NCBI GenBank assembly: GCA_001464615.1
Contig: LNFI01000032.1
Coordinates: 335,774 to 399,773 of the forward strand
Length of the DNA stretch: 64,000 nucleotides
Source: Sphingomonadales bacterium Ga0077557
Lineage (GTDB): Bacteria; Pseudomonadota; Alphaproteobacteria; Sphingomonadales; Sphingomonadaceae
Reading direction: 5' to 3'
Of this stretch, positions 41,996 to 52,064 are shown in pieces. The notes below the pieces were generated by a model. The model ran no database searches. It was not told the origin of the DNA and saw only the letters and a list, made by a program, of their open reading frames with translations. Each line of letters begins with the position of its first letter. The first letter of the stretch is position 1. A program made the position numbers and the translations under genes.

Positions 41996-42535
41996 ATGAA
42001 GGGTGTGATTTTCAATCTTCTCGAAGAGGCTGTCGTCGATCAGTTCGGCGATGCCACCTGGGATGATCTGCTCGATGCCGCCGAGCTCGAAGGGGCCTAC
42101 ACCTCGCTGGGCAGCTACCCCGATAGCGAAATCATGGCGCTGGTGGCTGCCGCTTCGGAAAAGCTGGCGCTGTCACCGGCAGCGATCCTGCGCTGGTTCG
42201 GCAAAAGCGCTATACCGTCGCTGGCAATTCATTATCCTGACTTTTTTACATCGCCCGGCAATGTCCGTAATTTCTTGTTGAGCGTGAATACGATCATCCA
42301 TCCCGAAGTGCGCAAGCTCTATTCGGGGGCGGGGTGCCCGCATTTCCAGTTCCAGGAAATGGGGACGGGTGAATTGATCTTAGGCTATTCCTCACCACGA
42401 AAGATGTGCGCCCTGGCCGAAGGCTTTATTGACGGGGCAGCTGATCATTTCGGGGAAAAGGTGACGGTTGCGCATCGTGGCTGCATGCATGATGGCAGCG
42501 CCGAATGCTCCCTGGTGGTCGAATGGGCGTCCTGA
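41996..42535 (+). CDS. H-NOX heme-binding gas sensor
   Basis: A 179-residue heme-nitric oxide/oxygen binding protein. His102 (NTIIHPEVRKLYSG) is in the exact position of the proximal heme ligand in characterised H-NOX proteins, and Y131-x-S133-x-R135 (YSSPR) is the heme-propionate motif. ATG 41996 has GGAGG at 6-nt spacing; longer readings to 41882 use a non-ATG start and add a spurious tail. The distal pocket lacks an obvious Tyr ligand for O2, suggesting NO sensing. Overlaps the GGDEF-EAL gene by about 13 bp, the usual partner for c-di-GMP control. Confidence 0.92.
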   Translation: MKGVIFNLLEEAVVDQFGDATWDDLLDAAELEGAYTSLGSYPDSEIMALVAAASEKLALSPAAILRWFGKSAIPSLAIHYPDFFTSPGNVRNFLLSVNTIIHPEVRKLYSGAGCPHFQFQEMGTGELILGYSSPRKMCALAEGFIDGAADHFGEKVTVAHRGCMHDGSAECSLVVEWAS

Positions 42536-44541
42536 ACCCCAGCGACTTTGTCAATTCAACGGGTGTCGACGAAGAGATCGTTCGGCTCCGCCGTCGCCTC
42601 GCCCGTGAACGCACCGCGCGGACGACGGCAGAGGGCATTGCCGAACGCGGTCTGCGTGCGCTGTATCTGTCGCAACAACGTATCGAGCTGCTCCACCGCA
42701 TTGCGGCAAAGGCCAATGCGGCTGCCGATACGCGGGAAGCCTTATCCTATGCGATTGCAGAGATTTGCACGCATACCGGCTGGGCCTTTGGCCATGTGTA
42801 TTTAGCCGATACCGCAAATCGTGACATGCTTGTCGCCCCGCAAATCTGGTTTGCCGAACGTGCCGAACCGCTTATGCCCTTCATCACCGAGACGCTCGAA
42901 CGCAGCTTCGCGCGCGGTGTCGGGCTGCCAGGGCGCGTGCTTGATACGCGGATGCCGGAATGGTTGGTCGATCTTGGTAATGCCGACAATTTTTTGCGCC
43001 GTGACGTTGCCCGGCACTGCGGCCTGCATTCCGCCTTTGCCTTTCCGGTCTGCGTGCAGGACGAAGTCGTCGCCGTGATGGAATTTTTCGCGCGCGAGAA
43101 TTTGGCAGAAGATGCCGAGTTTCTCGAGCTGATGGCGCAGATCGGTGTCCAGCTGGGCCGCGTGATCGAACGCGAGCGATTGACCGCCAAGCTCTATTTC
43201 GATGCGCTGCATGATTCCCTGACCGGGCTACCCAACCGCGCACTATTTGCTGAGCGGGTCTCGATTGCGCTCGAGCGGCGCGCGCGCCGCCCCGATTACG
43301 GCGTCGCCGTGCTGTTCCTCGATCTTGATGGCTTCAAGTTCATCAACGACAGCCTTGGTCACCAGATCGGGGACGAGGTGCTGGTGGCCACCGGGCGTCG
43401 TCTGTCCGACGTGTTAGAGGCGCAAGCGGCGGCAAAAAAAGGGGAACGGACCGATTGGCCGATGGTTACGCTCGCGCGGCTTGGCGGTGATGAATTCACG
43501 GTCGTGGTCGAGGATTTCGCCGATGAGGCGATCCCGCATGCGATTGCCAATGCGATGCTCGGCGCGCTGGCGGAGCCTCATCTGGTGGGCGGCAATGAAA
43601 TTCACAGCGGAGGCAGCATCGGGCTGGCCTTTGCGCACCGGCTGAACGCGACCGCGCAGGATCTCCTGCGCAAAGCCGATACGGCGATGTACGAGGCCAA
43701 GGCGCGGGGGCGCGGCCAGGTTGCGGTGTTCGACAAGGTGTTGCGACAGCGCGCGCTGGTCAGGTTGCAGACCGAGAATGATCTGCGCGGCGCGCTGCGG
43801 CGCGATGAGTTCCAGCTTTATTACCAGCCCATCGTCGAGCTTAAGACCGGGGCGATATCGGGCTTCGAGGCCTTGCTGCGCTGGCAGCGCCGACCCGATG
43901 AGCTTGTCGCCCCCGGCCATTTCATCGATATTGCCGAGGAAACCGGGCTTATCGTCACCATCGGCAGTTGGGTGCTGCGCGAAGCCTGTGAGGCGACCGC
44001 GCGTTGGCACCGCCGCTTCGCGCACCGTAAACCAGTAACGATGAGCATCAACGTGTCCCCGCGCCAGTTCCTCCAGCCCGGCTTCACGGCATTTGTTGCA
44101 GCGACGATTCGGGAGACGGGGATTAATCCTGCCACGATTTCGCTTGAGATCACCGAGGGGATCGCCATCGCCAACCCCGACCGCGCCGTTCGTATCATGA
44201 CTGAATTGCGCGAGCTGGGCGTGAAAATGAGCCTTGATGATTTCGGTACGGGCTATTCCTCGCTCGGCCACCTTCATCGTTATCCTTTCAACACATTGAA
44301 GCTTGATCGCAGTTTCGTCTTGGGGCTGGGCGACGGCAGCGATCGCATCGGCACCGGGATCGTTCAGGCGGTGCTCGATCTGGCGTCAACCATGAACCTG
44401 TCGGTGATCGCCGAAGGGCTGGAAACCAACCGCCAGCGCCGCCATCTGCGCGGCATGGGGTGCGAATTTGGCCAGGGCTATTTCTATTCAAAGCCGGTCA
44501 ACGCCGAATCCGCCGAATTGCTCCTCGTCAACACGCGGTAG
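42523..44541 (+). CDS. GAF-GGDEF-EAL protein (bifunctional c-di-GMP enzyme), H-NOX partner
   Basis: A 672-residue cytoplasmic protein: coiled coil (about 15-60), GAF domain (about 65-225), GGDEF domain with intact GGDEF at 321-325, and EAL domain with intact EAL at 449-451 plus LEITEG and DDFGTGYSSL. Both catalytic motifs are complete, so it may make and break c-di-GMP. The segment before GGDEF carries a ~15-residue insert (EAQAAAKKGERTDW) and no clear RxxD inhibitory site. No membrane helix. It overlaps the H-NOX gene, whose product probably regulates it. Start could also be ATG 42505. Confidence 0.9.
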   Translation: MGVLNPSDFVNSTGVDEEIVRLRRRLARERTARTTAEGIAERGLRALYLSQQRIELLHRIAAKANAAADTREALSYAIAEICTHTGWAFGHVYLADTANRDMLVAPQIWFAERAEPLMPFITETLERSFARGVGLPGRVLDTRMPEWLVDLGNADNFLRRDVARHCGLHSAFAFPVCVQDEVVAVMEFFARENLAEDAEFLELMAQIGVQLGRVIERERLTAKLYFDALHDSLTGLPNRALFAERVSIALERRARRPDYGVAVLFLDLDGFKFINDSLGHQIGDEVLVATGRRLSDVLEAQAAAKKGERTDWPMVTLARLGGDEFTVVVEDFADEAIPHAIANAMLGALAEPHLVGGNEIHSGGSIGLAFAHRLNATAQDLLRKADTAMYEAKARGRGQVAVFDKVLRQRALVRLQTENDLRGALRRDEFQLYYQPIVELKTGAISGFEALLRWQRRPDELVAPGHFIDIAEETGLIVTIGSWVLREACEATARWHRRFAHRKPVTMSINVSPRQFLQPGFTAFVAATIRETGINPATISLEITEGIAIANPDRAVRIMTELRELGVKMSLDDFGTGYSSLGHLHRYPFNTLKLDRSFVLGLGDGSDRIGTGIVQAVLDLASTMNLSVIAEGLETNRQRRHLRGMGCEFGQGYFYSKPVNAESAELLLVNTR

Positions 44542-44629
44542 CGCGTTTGCGGGTGCGCTCTTCCCGCGCCGCAACATTTACGCTATGCGCCCGGCGATCC
44601 TTTACCCCATAGATATATCAGGACACCTT

Positions 44630-46465
44630 ATGAGCCTCCGCAACGTGGCGATCATCGCCCACGTCGATCACGGCAAGACAACGCTGGTCGATCAACTTTT
44701 CCGCCAGTCGGGCACCTTCCGTGACAACCAGCGCGTCGAAGAGCGTGCGATGGATTCCAACGACCTGGAAAAGGAGCGCGGGATCACGATTCTCGCCAAG
44801 TGCACCTCGATCGAGTGGGACGATCACCACGGTCACAAGACCCGTATCAACATCGTCGATACCCCAGGCCACGCCGATTTCGGCGGCGAAGTCGAGCGCA
44901 TCCTGTCGATGGTCGATGGCGTGATCCTGCTGGTCGACGCGGCTGAAGGCGCGATGCCGCAGACCAAGTTCGTGACGGGCAAGGCACTGGCTTTGGGGCT
45001 CCGCCCGATCGTCGTCGTCAACAAGATCGATCGCAGTGATGCGCGCGCGCAGGAAGTGCTGGACGAAGTGTTCGACTTGTTCGTGTCACTTGAGGCGAAT
45101 GACGACCAGCTCGATTTTCCGGTCCTCTTCGCCTCGGGCCGCAACGGTTATGCGGGCGACAATCCTGATGTGCGCGAAGGCACGCTCGATCCGCTGTTCA
45201 ACAAGATCGTCGAGCATGTCCCCGCCCCGTCGGCTGACCCGGATGGCCCGTTCAAGTTCCTCGTCACCCTGCTCGACCGCGATAACTTCCTTGGCCGGAT
45301 CCTGACCGGCCTGGTGTTTTCGGGCTCGGTCAAGACCAACATGCCGATCCATGCGCTCGATCCCGAGGGCAAGATCGTCGAGACTGGCCGCGCGTCGAAG
45401 ATCATGGCGTTTCGCGGGCTTGAGCGGTTGCCAGTTGATGAGGCCAATGCGGGCGACATCATCAGCCTTGCCGGCCTGACGATCGCGACCGTCGCCAACA
45501 CCATCTGCGACCCATCGGTCTCCGAGCCACTGCACGCGCAAGCGATTGATCCGCCGACGCTGTCGATGCGCTTTGCCGTTAACGATTCGCCGATGGCGGG
45601 CCGCGAAGGCACCAAGGTCACCAGCCGCATGATCCGTGACCGCCTGTTCCGCGAAGCCGAATCGAACGTCGCGATCAAGGTCACCGAGAGCGATGACCGC
45701 GATAGCTATGAAGTGGCAGGCCGCGGCGAATTGCAGCTCGGCGTGCTCATCGAAACGATGCGCCGTGAGGGTTTCGAACTCGGCATCAGCCGCCCGCGCG
45801 TGCTGTTCCAGGAAGACGAGAACGGCCAGAAGACTGAGCCGTACGAGACGGTCATCATCGACGTGGACGAAGAATATTCGGGCACGGTCGTCGAGAAGAT
45901 GAACATCCGCAAAGCCGAGCTGACCGACATGCGCCCCTCGGGCGGTGGCAAGACGCGCATCACCTTCAGTGCACCGTCGCGCGGGATGATCGGCTATCAT
46001 GGCGAATTCCTGTCCGATACGCGCGGCACCGGAATCATGAACCGGCTGTTTGAGAAATACGGCCCTCACAAGGGCAAGATTGAAGGCCGCAAGAACGGCG
46101 TGCTGATCTCCAACGGTTCGGGCGAGGCCAATGCCTATGCGCTCGGCCCCTTGGAAGAGCGCGGCGTCATGATGGTCGCGCCCGGCGAGGCGCTATATGA
46201 AGGCATGATCATCGGCGAGAATGCCAAGACGGACGACCTTGAGGTCAATCCGATGAAGGCCAAGGCGCTGACCAACTTCCGCGCTTCGGGCGGCAAGGAC
46301 GACGCGATCCGCTTGACGCCGCCCTGGCGGCTGACGCTCGAACAGGCGATCGCCTATATCGATGACGACGAACTCGTTGAAGTCACGCCAAAATCGATCC
46401 GCCTGCGCAAGCGCTATCTCGACCCCAATGAGCGCAAGCGCGCGAGCCGGGCGAAGGCCGCTTAA
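44630..46465 (+). CDS. typA: Translational GTPase BipA/TypA
   Basis: A 611-residue ribosome-associated GTPase. G1 is [10 protein letters not shown], then [17 protein letters not shown] (G3) and NKIDRSDAR (G4), followed by the EF-G-like domains III and V and the BipA-specific C-terminal domain. ATG 44630 is preceded by AGGA; a longer reading to 44468 runs into the end of the previous gene and lacks family similarity. BipA helps 50S assembly and stress adaptation. A strong hairpin follows the gene. Confidence 0.96.
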   Translation: MSLRNVAIIAHVDHGKTTLVDQLFRQSGTFRDNQRVEERAMDSNDLEKERGITILAKCTSIEWDDHHGHKTRINIVDTPGHADFGGEVERILSMVDGVILLVDAAEGAMPQTKFVTGKALALGLRPIVVVNKIDRSDARAQEVLDEVFDLFVSLEANDDQLDFPVLFASGRNGYAGDNPDVREGTLDPLFNKIVEHVPAPSADPDGPFKFLVTLLDRDNFLGRILTGLVFSGSVKTNMPIHALDPEGKIVETGRASKIMAFRGLERLPVDEANAGDIISLAGLTIATVANTICDPSVSEPLHAQAIDPPTLSMRFAVNDSPMAGREGTKVTSRMIRDRLFREAESNVAIKVTESDDRDSYEVAGRGELQLGVLIETMRREGFELGISRPRVLFQEDENGQKTEPYETVIIDVDEEYSGTVVEKMNIRKAELTDMRPSGGGKTRITFSAPSRGMIGYHGEFLSDTRGTGIMNRLFEKYGPHKGKIEGRKNGVLISNGSGEANAYALGPLEERGVMMVAPGEALYEGMIIGENAKTDDLEVNPMKAKALTNFRASGGKDDAIRLTPPWRLTLEQAIAYIDDDELVEVTPKSIRLRKRYLDPNERKRASRAKAA

Positions 46466-46485
46466 CGAATTGCAATCCTGGCCAT

Positions 46486-46510
46486 GCCCCTCTCCCTAAG
46501 GGGGAGGGGC
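46486..46510 (+). terminator. Hairpin after typA
   Basis: GCCCCTCTCCC pairs with GGGGGAGGGGC (one G-T) around a TAA loop, starting about 20 bp after the typA stop and followed by TTTGG. Similar stems follow the methyltransferase and DUF4139 genes. Confidence 0.55.
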
Positions 46511-46673
46511 TTTGGCATTGGCGCATGATTTTTTAAGACCAACGCCGTTCGCCCTGGGCAATTCACATTGTCGATGGCAGCTCCAGCCATTCGGTGGCTT
46601 GGCACAATGATGCCGTGCCACGCGACCTAAGGACGGGTGACGCGCGCCCCGGACCGGGCTATCGCGTCAGGCG

Positions 46674-47564
46674 ATGATCAACAAAGATGCCCTTGCCTTT
46701 GCTGTCGCTTCGGGCGGAATCTTCACCTATTCGGTGATGGATGCGTTGATGAAGGGCCTTAGCATCACCAGCGGGGCCTATAGCGCGGTCTTGTGGCGAT
46801 CACTGGTGGGGGTGATGTTGCTGGGGGTGATCTTCGTCGCGCGGCGGCGGCCCTGGCCTGGCCTGGCAGCCTTCAAACTCCATGCGATGCGCGGCGGCAC
46901 GGCCGGTATTTCGGTGTTGCTGTTTTTTTGGGGGTTGGTGCGCGTGCCGATGGCGCAAGGCGTCGCGCTGACTTTTCTTGCGCCGCTGATCGCGCTGTAT
47001 TTTGCAGCGGCACTGCTCGGCGAGACGATCCGGCGCACCGCGATTTTGGGATCAATCGTCGCCAGCTTTGGCGTGCTCGCAATTGCCGCTGGGGAAGTGC
47101 AGGCCCAGGCATCGACTGAGCATGTTTTGGGCTCTGTCGCGATCTTCGCCGCCTCGATCTTTTATGCCTATAGCCTAATTCTCTTACGTCAGCAGGCGCA
47201 GGTTGCCGACCCGCTCGAAGTCGCTCTGTTCACCAGCGTAGTGCTGAGCGGCTTATTGCTGATCGGTGCCCCCTGGTTCGCGACCATGCCAGCGATTGAG
47301 CAACTACCGGCAATTGGTACGGCGGCGGTTTTGGGTTCTGTTTCGGCAATGGCGCTCGCCTGGGCCTATGGCCGAGCCGAGGCGCAGGTGCTCGCGCCTG
47401 TCGAATATACCGCTTTTATCTGGGCGGCGATCCTTGGTTTTGTGTGTTTTGGCGAACATGTTTCGCTGTTTACGATTGCCGGGACAGGGTTGATCATTGC
47501 CGGTTGTCTGGTCGCTATTCGTGGACCAGCCGCAGCCGCCCCCCAAACGGAAGCTGCCGCATGA
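46674..47564 (+). CDS. DMT family EamA-type transporter
   Basis: A 296-residue membrane protein with ten hydrophobic helices in two EamA repeats, typical of drug/metabolite exporters. Markers are the first-repeat VALTFLAPLIALYFAAALLGE and the second-repeat VEYTAFIWAAILGFVCFGE with the conserved Pro/Glu. It is first in a run with GNAT-GNAT-TfoX-like genes, overlapping the next gene by 4 bp. The substrate is unknown; amino acid or purine-like metabolites are common. Confidence 0.9.
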   Translation: MINKDALAFAVASGGIFTYSVMDALMKGLSITSGAYSAVLWRSLVGVMLLGVIFVARRRPWPGLAAFKLHAMRGGTAGISVLLFFWGLVRVPMAQGVALTFLAPLIALYFAAALLGETIRRTAILGSIVASFGVLAIAAGEVQAQASTEHVLGSVAIFAASIFYAYSLILLRQQAQVADPLEVALFTSVVLSGLLLIGAPWFATMPAIEQLPAIGTAAVLGSVSAMALAWAYGRAEAQVLAPVEYTAFIWAAILGFVCFGEHVSLFTIAGTGLIIAGCLVAIRGPAAAAPQTEAAA

Positions 47565-48043
47565 CGCTAATGATCCGCCCAGCCGAGCCCAAGGATGTGC
47601 CAACCGTCCTCCATTTCGTCCGGGAACTGGCCGATTATGAAAAGGCGATCGAAAAGGTCGTGGCGACGGAGACTTTGCTTCACGAAGCGATGTTTTCCGC
47701 GACCCCAGCCGCGGAAGCGCTGATTGCCGAAAATGACGGCAGTCCTGTGGGATTGGCACTGTTTTTCCACAATTTTTCGACCTGGACGGGGTGGCGCGGC
47801 CTTTATCTGGAAGATTTGTACGTCACACCCGCCGCACGTGGCCACGGGGTCGGCAAAGCGTTGCTCAAGCACCTGGCTGCACTCGCTGTAGAGCGAGGCT
47901 GCACGCGGTTTGAATGGCAGGTGCTGACCTGGAACACCCCGGCGATTGATTTCTACCAGGCAATGGGTGCTGAATTGATGGAGGAATGGCGCACCTGCCG
48001 TGTATCGGGCGAGGCGCTGACTCGGTTAGCCGCGAAGGATTGA
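47561..48043 (+). CDS. GNAT family N-acetyltransferase
   Basis: A 160-residue GNAT close to the spermidine/diamine-acetyltransferase (SSAT-like) type: MIRPAEPKDVPTVLHFVRELADYEKA, LEDLYVTPAARGHGVGKALLKHL with the CoA-binding RGxGxG-like motif and FEWQVLTWNTPAIDFYQAMGAE. ATG 47561 overlaps the DMT stop (ATGA). The in-frame reading back to 47444 is a shadow. Polyamine-like substrate is a possibility, not a certainty. Confidence 0.9.
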   Translation: MTLMIRPAEPKDVPTVLHFVRELADYEKAIEKVVATETLLHEAMFSATPAAEALIAENDGSPVGLALFFHNFSTWTGWRGLYLEDLYVTPAARGHGVGKALLKHLAALAVERGCTRFEWQVLTWNTPAIDFYQAMGAELMEEWRTCRVSGEALTRLAAKD

Positions 48044-48048
48044 TCGAG

Positions 48049-48528
48049 ATGCTCGTGATCCGCCGCGCGACGCGAGATGATGTACCCGAAATTCGTCGCC
48101 TCCTCTTGGCCTTTGGGCGGCATTGGCAGCGTGAGGAGTGGGTTTCTGGATCGCAGGCGGCGCTCGACACGGCGTTGTTCGGGCCGGATCATCGAGGCTT
48201 CGCTCATATCGCTGAGCTGGACGGCGAGGTTGTCGGGATGGCGCTTTGGTTTTTGACCTTCAATTTCTGGCTGACCGAGCCAGTGCTGTTCCTGGAGGAT
48301 CTTTATGTCGACGAACCAGCGCGCGGCAGCGGCGCTGGCGAAGCATTGCTGCGCGCGCTTGCCGCAGAAGCGCTTGATCGCGGCTGTGCGTGGATGGACT
48401 GGATCGTGCAAACCGACAACGACGCCACCAAGCGCTTTTATGCGCGACATGGCGGCACCCACAATACCGACTTTGATTTGTGGCGAATGGAGGGCGATCA
48501 ACTGCGGGCATTGGCCGAGCGCGGCTGA
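48049..48528 (+). CDS. GNAT family N-acetyltransferase (SSAT-like)
   Basis: A 159-residue GNAT related to its upstream neighbour by tandem duplication: MLVIRRATRDDVPEIRRLLLAF at the N-terminus, FLEDLYVDEPARGSGAGEALLRAL for CoA binding and the WIVQTDNDATKRFYARHG end. ATG 48049 lies 6 bp after the previous stop and its own stop overlaps the next ATG by 1 bp. Both GNATs keep the Arg-Gly CoA loop. Substrate unknown. Confidence 0.88.
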   Translation: MLVIRRATRDDVPEIRRLLLAFGRHWQREEWVSGSQAALDTALFGPDHRGFAHIAELDGEVVGMALWFLTFNFWLTEPVLFLEDLYVDEPARGSGAGEALLRALAAEALDRGCAWMDWIVQTDNDATKRFYARHGGTHNTDFDLWRMEGDQLRALAERG

Positions 48529-48884
48529 TGGCGGTTGATGCTGGCCTGATTGAGTGGATCGACGAGGCGCTTGCCCCCATTGGCCAGCTCAGCAAGCGCG
48601 CGATGATGGGCGGCGCGACGCTCTATCTGGATGGCATCATTTTTGCGATCGTTGCCGACGATCAGCTCTGGTTCAAGGCAGATGCGGAAAGCGATGCGGT
48701 TTGGGATGCTGCCGGTTGCCCGCGCTTCACCTTTAGCATGGGGGAGGGGCGCGAAGGGTCGATGAATTATCGCCGTGCGCCCGACGATGTCTATGACGAT
48801 GCCGATTCGATGCGGGAATGGGCCGCGCTCGGCATTGCTGCGGGGCAGCGGGCACCGGCCCGCAAACCCCGCCGCAAAGGTTAG
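48528..48884 (+). CDS. TfoX N-terminal domain protein
   Basis: A 118-residue TfoX-N domain protein: IDEALAPIGQLSKRAMMGGATLYLDG then IFAIVADDQLWFKAD and FTFSMGEGREGSMNYRRAPDDV. Such stand-alone domains occur widely in alphaproteobacteria without the competence role of full TfoX. ATG 48528 overlaps the GNAT stop (TGATG). Its 3' end overlaps the convergent ppa by 4 bp. Confidence 0.86.
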   Translation: MAVDAGLIEWIDEALAPIGQLSKRAMMGGATLYLDGIIFAIVADDQLWFKADAESDAVWDAAGCPRFTFSMGEGREGSMNYRRAPDDVYDDADSMREWAALGIAAGQRAPARKPRRKG

Positions 48885-49423
48885 CCTGACGCTTTTTCGG
48901 CCGCGGCGCGCTCAATCGCTTCAATTACGATCTGTCGCGCCTCGTCGGCGCCGCCCCATTTGCCGACCCGGACCCACTTCTTTGGCTCCAAGTCTTTGTA
49001 ATGGGTGAAGAAATGTTCGATTTGCTGCATCACAATCTCGGGCAGATCATGATGTTCATCGACATTGGCATAATAAGGAAAGGTCGCGTCCACGGGCACC
49101 GTCAGCAGCTTTTCGTCGCCGCCGGCTTCGTCTTCTAGGAACAGCACCGCGATTGGCCGCACGCGGACCACGCAGCCCGGAATGAAGGGCGAGCGCGCCA
49201 CGACCAGCGCGTCGAGCGGATCGCCATCGGGGGACAGCGTGTGCGGAATGAATCCATAATTGGCCGGATAGCGCATCGGCGTGTGCAAGATGCGATCGAC
49301 AAAGAGTGCGCCTGATTTCTTGTCGAATTCATATTTCACCGGTTCGCCGCCGACCGGCACCTCAATAATGACGTTGAGGCTGTTGGGCGGATCATCGCCG
49401 ACCGGGATCATGTCGATTCGCAT
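48881..49423 (-). CDS. ppa: Inorganic pyrophosphatase
   Basis: A 180-residue family I pyrophosphatase. The signature DGDPLDALVV is present together with EVPVGGEPVKYEFDKKSG and the acidic metal-binding residues. It hydrolyses PPi to drive biosynthesis. The C-terminal end is slightly extended with a helical tail. It is the 3' convergent partner of the TfoX-like gene and lies 16 bp downstream of the M61 peptidase start side. Confidence 0.95.
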   Translation of the reverse strand: MRIDMIPVGDDPPNSLNVIIEVPVGGEPVKYEFDKKSGALFVDRILHTPMRYPANYGFIPHTLSPDGDPLDALVVARSPFIPGCVVRVRPIAVLFLEDEAGGDEKLLTVPVDATFPYYANVDEHHDLPEIVMQQIEHFFTHYKDLEPKKWVRVGKWGGADEARQIVIEAIERAAAEKASG

Positions 49424-49438
49424 AACGTCTAACTCTTC

Positions 49439-51343
49439 CTACTTGGCTGCCAAAAGCCGATCGAGGCCACCCTCTCCGGTGCCGATTTTTTCGAGCCGCG
49501 GGTATCGCAAACCACCATGATAGTCGATTGGCGTTTCACTGATGCGATCGCCATTTTTGGTCAGCAGGATAATCGGCGCGTCACTCGTTTTGGCGGCGGT
49601 GATCGCTTCCTTCAGTTTTTCAGGCGAATAGGTCAGGCCGTTCACGGCGGTGATCGAATCGCTGACGCTTAGCCCCGCCTTGAAGGCCATACTGTCCCAG
49701 ATAACGCTGGTGATCTGCCCATCCTTGCCAATCACCAGGCCAAGCGAATAGCTGAGATCGGTGTTCTTGCGATCCTTTTCATTGGCCTTGAAATAGCCGG
49801 TCGGGGTTTCGGTATAGATCAGCTTATAGCCATTGGCCGCAAATCCGGCGGTGGGTGCCGGTGCGCCGGTCTCGGTGGTCCGGCGGGTGAGGAACCCCTT
49901 CCAGTCATAGGGGGAAATGGCGTTCAGCGTGGCGACGACATCGTCGAGCGTGTAGGTCACTTCGCCCCAATCGCCGTCATTAATGCCAAAAAAAGCGCGC
50001 GCGAAATCGTCGATCGATTTTTTGCCCCGCGTCTGCTGACGGAGCATGGAATCGACTTCCATCCAGATCAGCAGCCCTTCATTGTAATAATCCTCGGCGC
50101 GTTGCCAGCTGGTCCAGCCCTTGGGGCGTCGCGCCGCGATGGTCGGATCGTTGGTGGTATCGACCAGGGGCCGCCATTGCCGCGCAGGCGCGGTATCGAG
50201 CCCAGCCAGGATCAGCGCATAGCTATCAAGCGTATCCTGCTTGCTCACCAGACCGGCCCGCGCTTGCAGCACATGGCCCCAGAATTGCGTCTGGCCTTCA
50301 TACACCCACAAAAGGCTGCCGCGCATCGGCATGCGAAAATCAGGCGTCCACAAATCCGCGCCGCGACGGAATTTGCCGTTCCAGCTATGGGCAAATTCAT
50401 GGGGGAGCAGATCGCGGGAGGGCGTGCTGTTTTCCCAGTCGGTAAAATAGCCCAACTTCACGCCATCTTCGGAGGAACGGTGATGTTCGAGCCCGATTCC
50501 GCCGAGTTCGTCGGAGATCGTGAACAGGAAATGATAGCTATCATAATGTTGCGCCCCAAAGACCTTCACCGCCTGATCGACCATGTTCCGGTGCGCCTGA
50601 ACCTGCGCTTCACTGGCGACGAGTTGCGCCGGCGCATCGGCAAAGGCATCGATCACGACGCGCGGCGACAGATCGAATTTCTTGTAATAGCGCCCGGCAA
50701 CAACGGGTGAATCGACCAGCACTTCATAATTGGTCTTTTCATAACGATAGACCGACCCCGCGACGGTCGCTTTCAGCGCTGAGGTAGCCGTCCAGCCCGC
50801 TGGATAGGTGACATTTGCCTCAATCGGGATTTGGCGGGTGAAATAGCCCGCCGGATAAAGCGACATCGAATTCCATTGCAGGCTGATCAGATTGGGCGTC
50901 ATCACCACACGGCCCTGATTGCCAGCGGTCGCCGACAGAAATTGCAGATCAATGTCGAGCGCGTCCGCTCCGGCCGGCACATCGACATGAAAGGCAAACA
51001 TATCGACCGGGTCGCGCGTCCAGGCGACCGGCTGGCCGCCTGCATTGATCTTCAGCCCGGCGAGCTTTTCTAGCTGGCCCGATGGCCGGTGATTGCCCGG
51101 CAGCCACTGGGGAAACAGCAGCACCATCGGCCCGGCCTTATCGACCGGAATGCGTTGCTTGACGCGAAAAATCCCTTGCTTGGTATCGGTCGCGTCGATC
51201 GCCAGCGTGATCGTCCCCGGATAGGGAATGTCGCGCGCCGCCGGGATCGTGTCGACGATCGGCACCGGCTGCGGCCTGGAATTTTCGGCAAGCGCTGCGG
51301 TGGAGGCAAGCAACATCGCGGTCAGGGAAAGCAAGCGGATCAT
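49439..51343 (-). CDS. M61 family metallopeptidase (glycyl aminopeptidase type)
   Basis: A 634-residue exported peptidase. Signal peptide ends at AALA (about residue 20); an M61 N-terminal domain precedes the zinc motif HEFAHSWNGK (HExxH plus downstream Glu of a typical gluzincin) and a C-terminal PDZ domain (VIWDSMAFKAGLSVSDSI). ATG 51343 has AAGG upstream; a reading to 51502 is an overlap artefact with the DUF1345 gene. Related enzymes remove N-terminal Gly from peptides; active in the periplasm. Confidence 0.9.
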   Translation of the reverse strand: MIRLLSLTAMLLASTAALAENSRPQPVPIVDTIPAARDIPYPGTITLAIDATDTKQGIFRVKQRIPVDKAGPMVLLFPQWLPGNHRPSGQLEKLAGLKINAGGQPVAWTRDPVDMFAFHVDVPAGADALDIDLQFLSATAGNQGRVVMTPNLISLQWNSMSLYPAGYFTRQIPIEANVTYPAGWTATSALKATVAGSVYRYEKTNYEVLVDSPVVAGRYYKKFDLSPRVVIDAFADAPAQLVASEAQVQAHRNMVDQAVKVFGAQHYDSYHFLFTISDELGGIGLEHHRSSEDGVKLGYFTDWENSTPSRDLLPHEFAHSWNGKFRRGADLWTPDFRMPMRGSLLWVYEGQTQFWGHVLQARAGLVSKQDTLDSYALILAGLDTAPARQWRPLVDTTNDPTIAARRPKGWTSWQRAEDYYNEGLLIWMEVDSMLRQQTRGKKSIDDFARAFFGINDGDWGEVTYTLDDVVATLNAISPYDWKGFLTRRTTETGAPAPTAGFAANGYKLIYTETPTGYFKANEKDRKNTDLSYSLGLVIGKDGQITSVIWDSMAFKAGLSVSDSITAVNGLTYSPEKLKEAITAAKTSDAPIILLTKNGDRISETPIDYHGGLRYPRLEKIGTGEGGLDRLLAAK

Positions 51344-51419
51344 CAGTGAAACCTTGGTGCGGATGGAAATCACAGGCGGGCCGACGTTAAAGCAGTGCTC
51401 GCCGCCAGCGTCCACCCCT

Positions 51420-52064
51420 TCAACCGCCGCCCAGTACGTTGATCGAAAAGGCGAGCACGCCGATGTTGAAGATAAAGGCAGCCAGGCAATGCGCTGTGAC
51501 ATGGCCGCGCATCGACGTCCGTGTGATTTCCACGTCCGATGTTTGGAAGGTCATGCCGAGCGTGAAGCTGAAATAGGCGAAGTCCCAGTAATTGGGCTCC
51601 GCACAGCCGGGAAAGCGCAGCCCGCCCTTGTCGTTGCCCTTGTCGTCGTGGGTGTAGAAAAGATTGGCATAATGCAGCGCCCAGATCGTGTTCGAGAACA
51701 GCCAGGACAGCACCAGCGTAGCCACCACCAAAGCGACCGTGATCGTGCTCTTCATCGATGGCATTTCGCTGGCAACCGATGCGAGAATGACAAGCATCAC
51801 GACCAGGCTGATCGCCAACAATACGGCGCGATTGGCATCATTGTTCCGGGCGTGGATGCGCATCTCGCTCGCTTTGCTGTCGAGCAGCGGCACGACCACG
51901 ACCAGGAACAACCCAGCGGCGATATCAAACGCCATCATCATGCCCAGCGCGGGCCCCAGCATCGGGACAAGCGCCGCCAACCCGATCGCCAACGCCGCGC
52001 AGAACAGCAGAAACCGGGGCGGCACAATGCGCTGACGGTGGATGGTTTCGGGCTGATCATTCAT
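51420..52064 (-). CDS. DUF1345 domain-containing membrane protein
   Basis: A 214-residue inner-membrane protein of the DUF1345 type with about five helices: RFLLFCAALAIGLAALVP, then ARNNDANRAVLLAI and the late DFAYFSFTLGMTFQTSDVEIT motif. Function unknown. Stands alone; its 5' end is about 220 bp from hisS on the opposite strand, so the two promoters share that interval. Confidence 0.9.
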   Translation of the reverse strand: MNDQPETIHRQRIVPPRFLLFCAALAIGLAALVPMLGPALGMMMAFDIAAGLFLVVVVPLLDSKASEMRIHARNNDANRAVLLAISLVVMLVILASVASEMPSMKSTITVALVVATLVLSWLFSNTIWALHYANLFYTHDDKGNDKGGLRFPGCAEPNYWDFAYFSFTLGMTFQTSDVEITRTSMRGHVTAHCLAAFIFNIGVLAFSINVLGGG

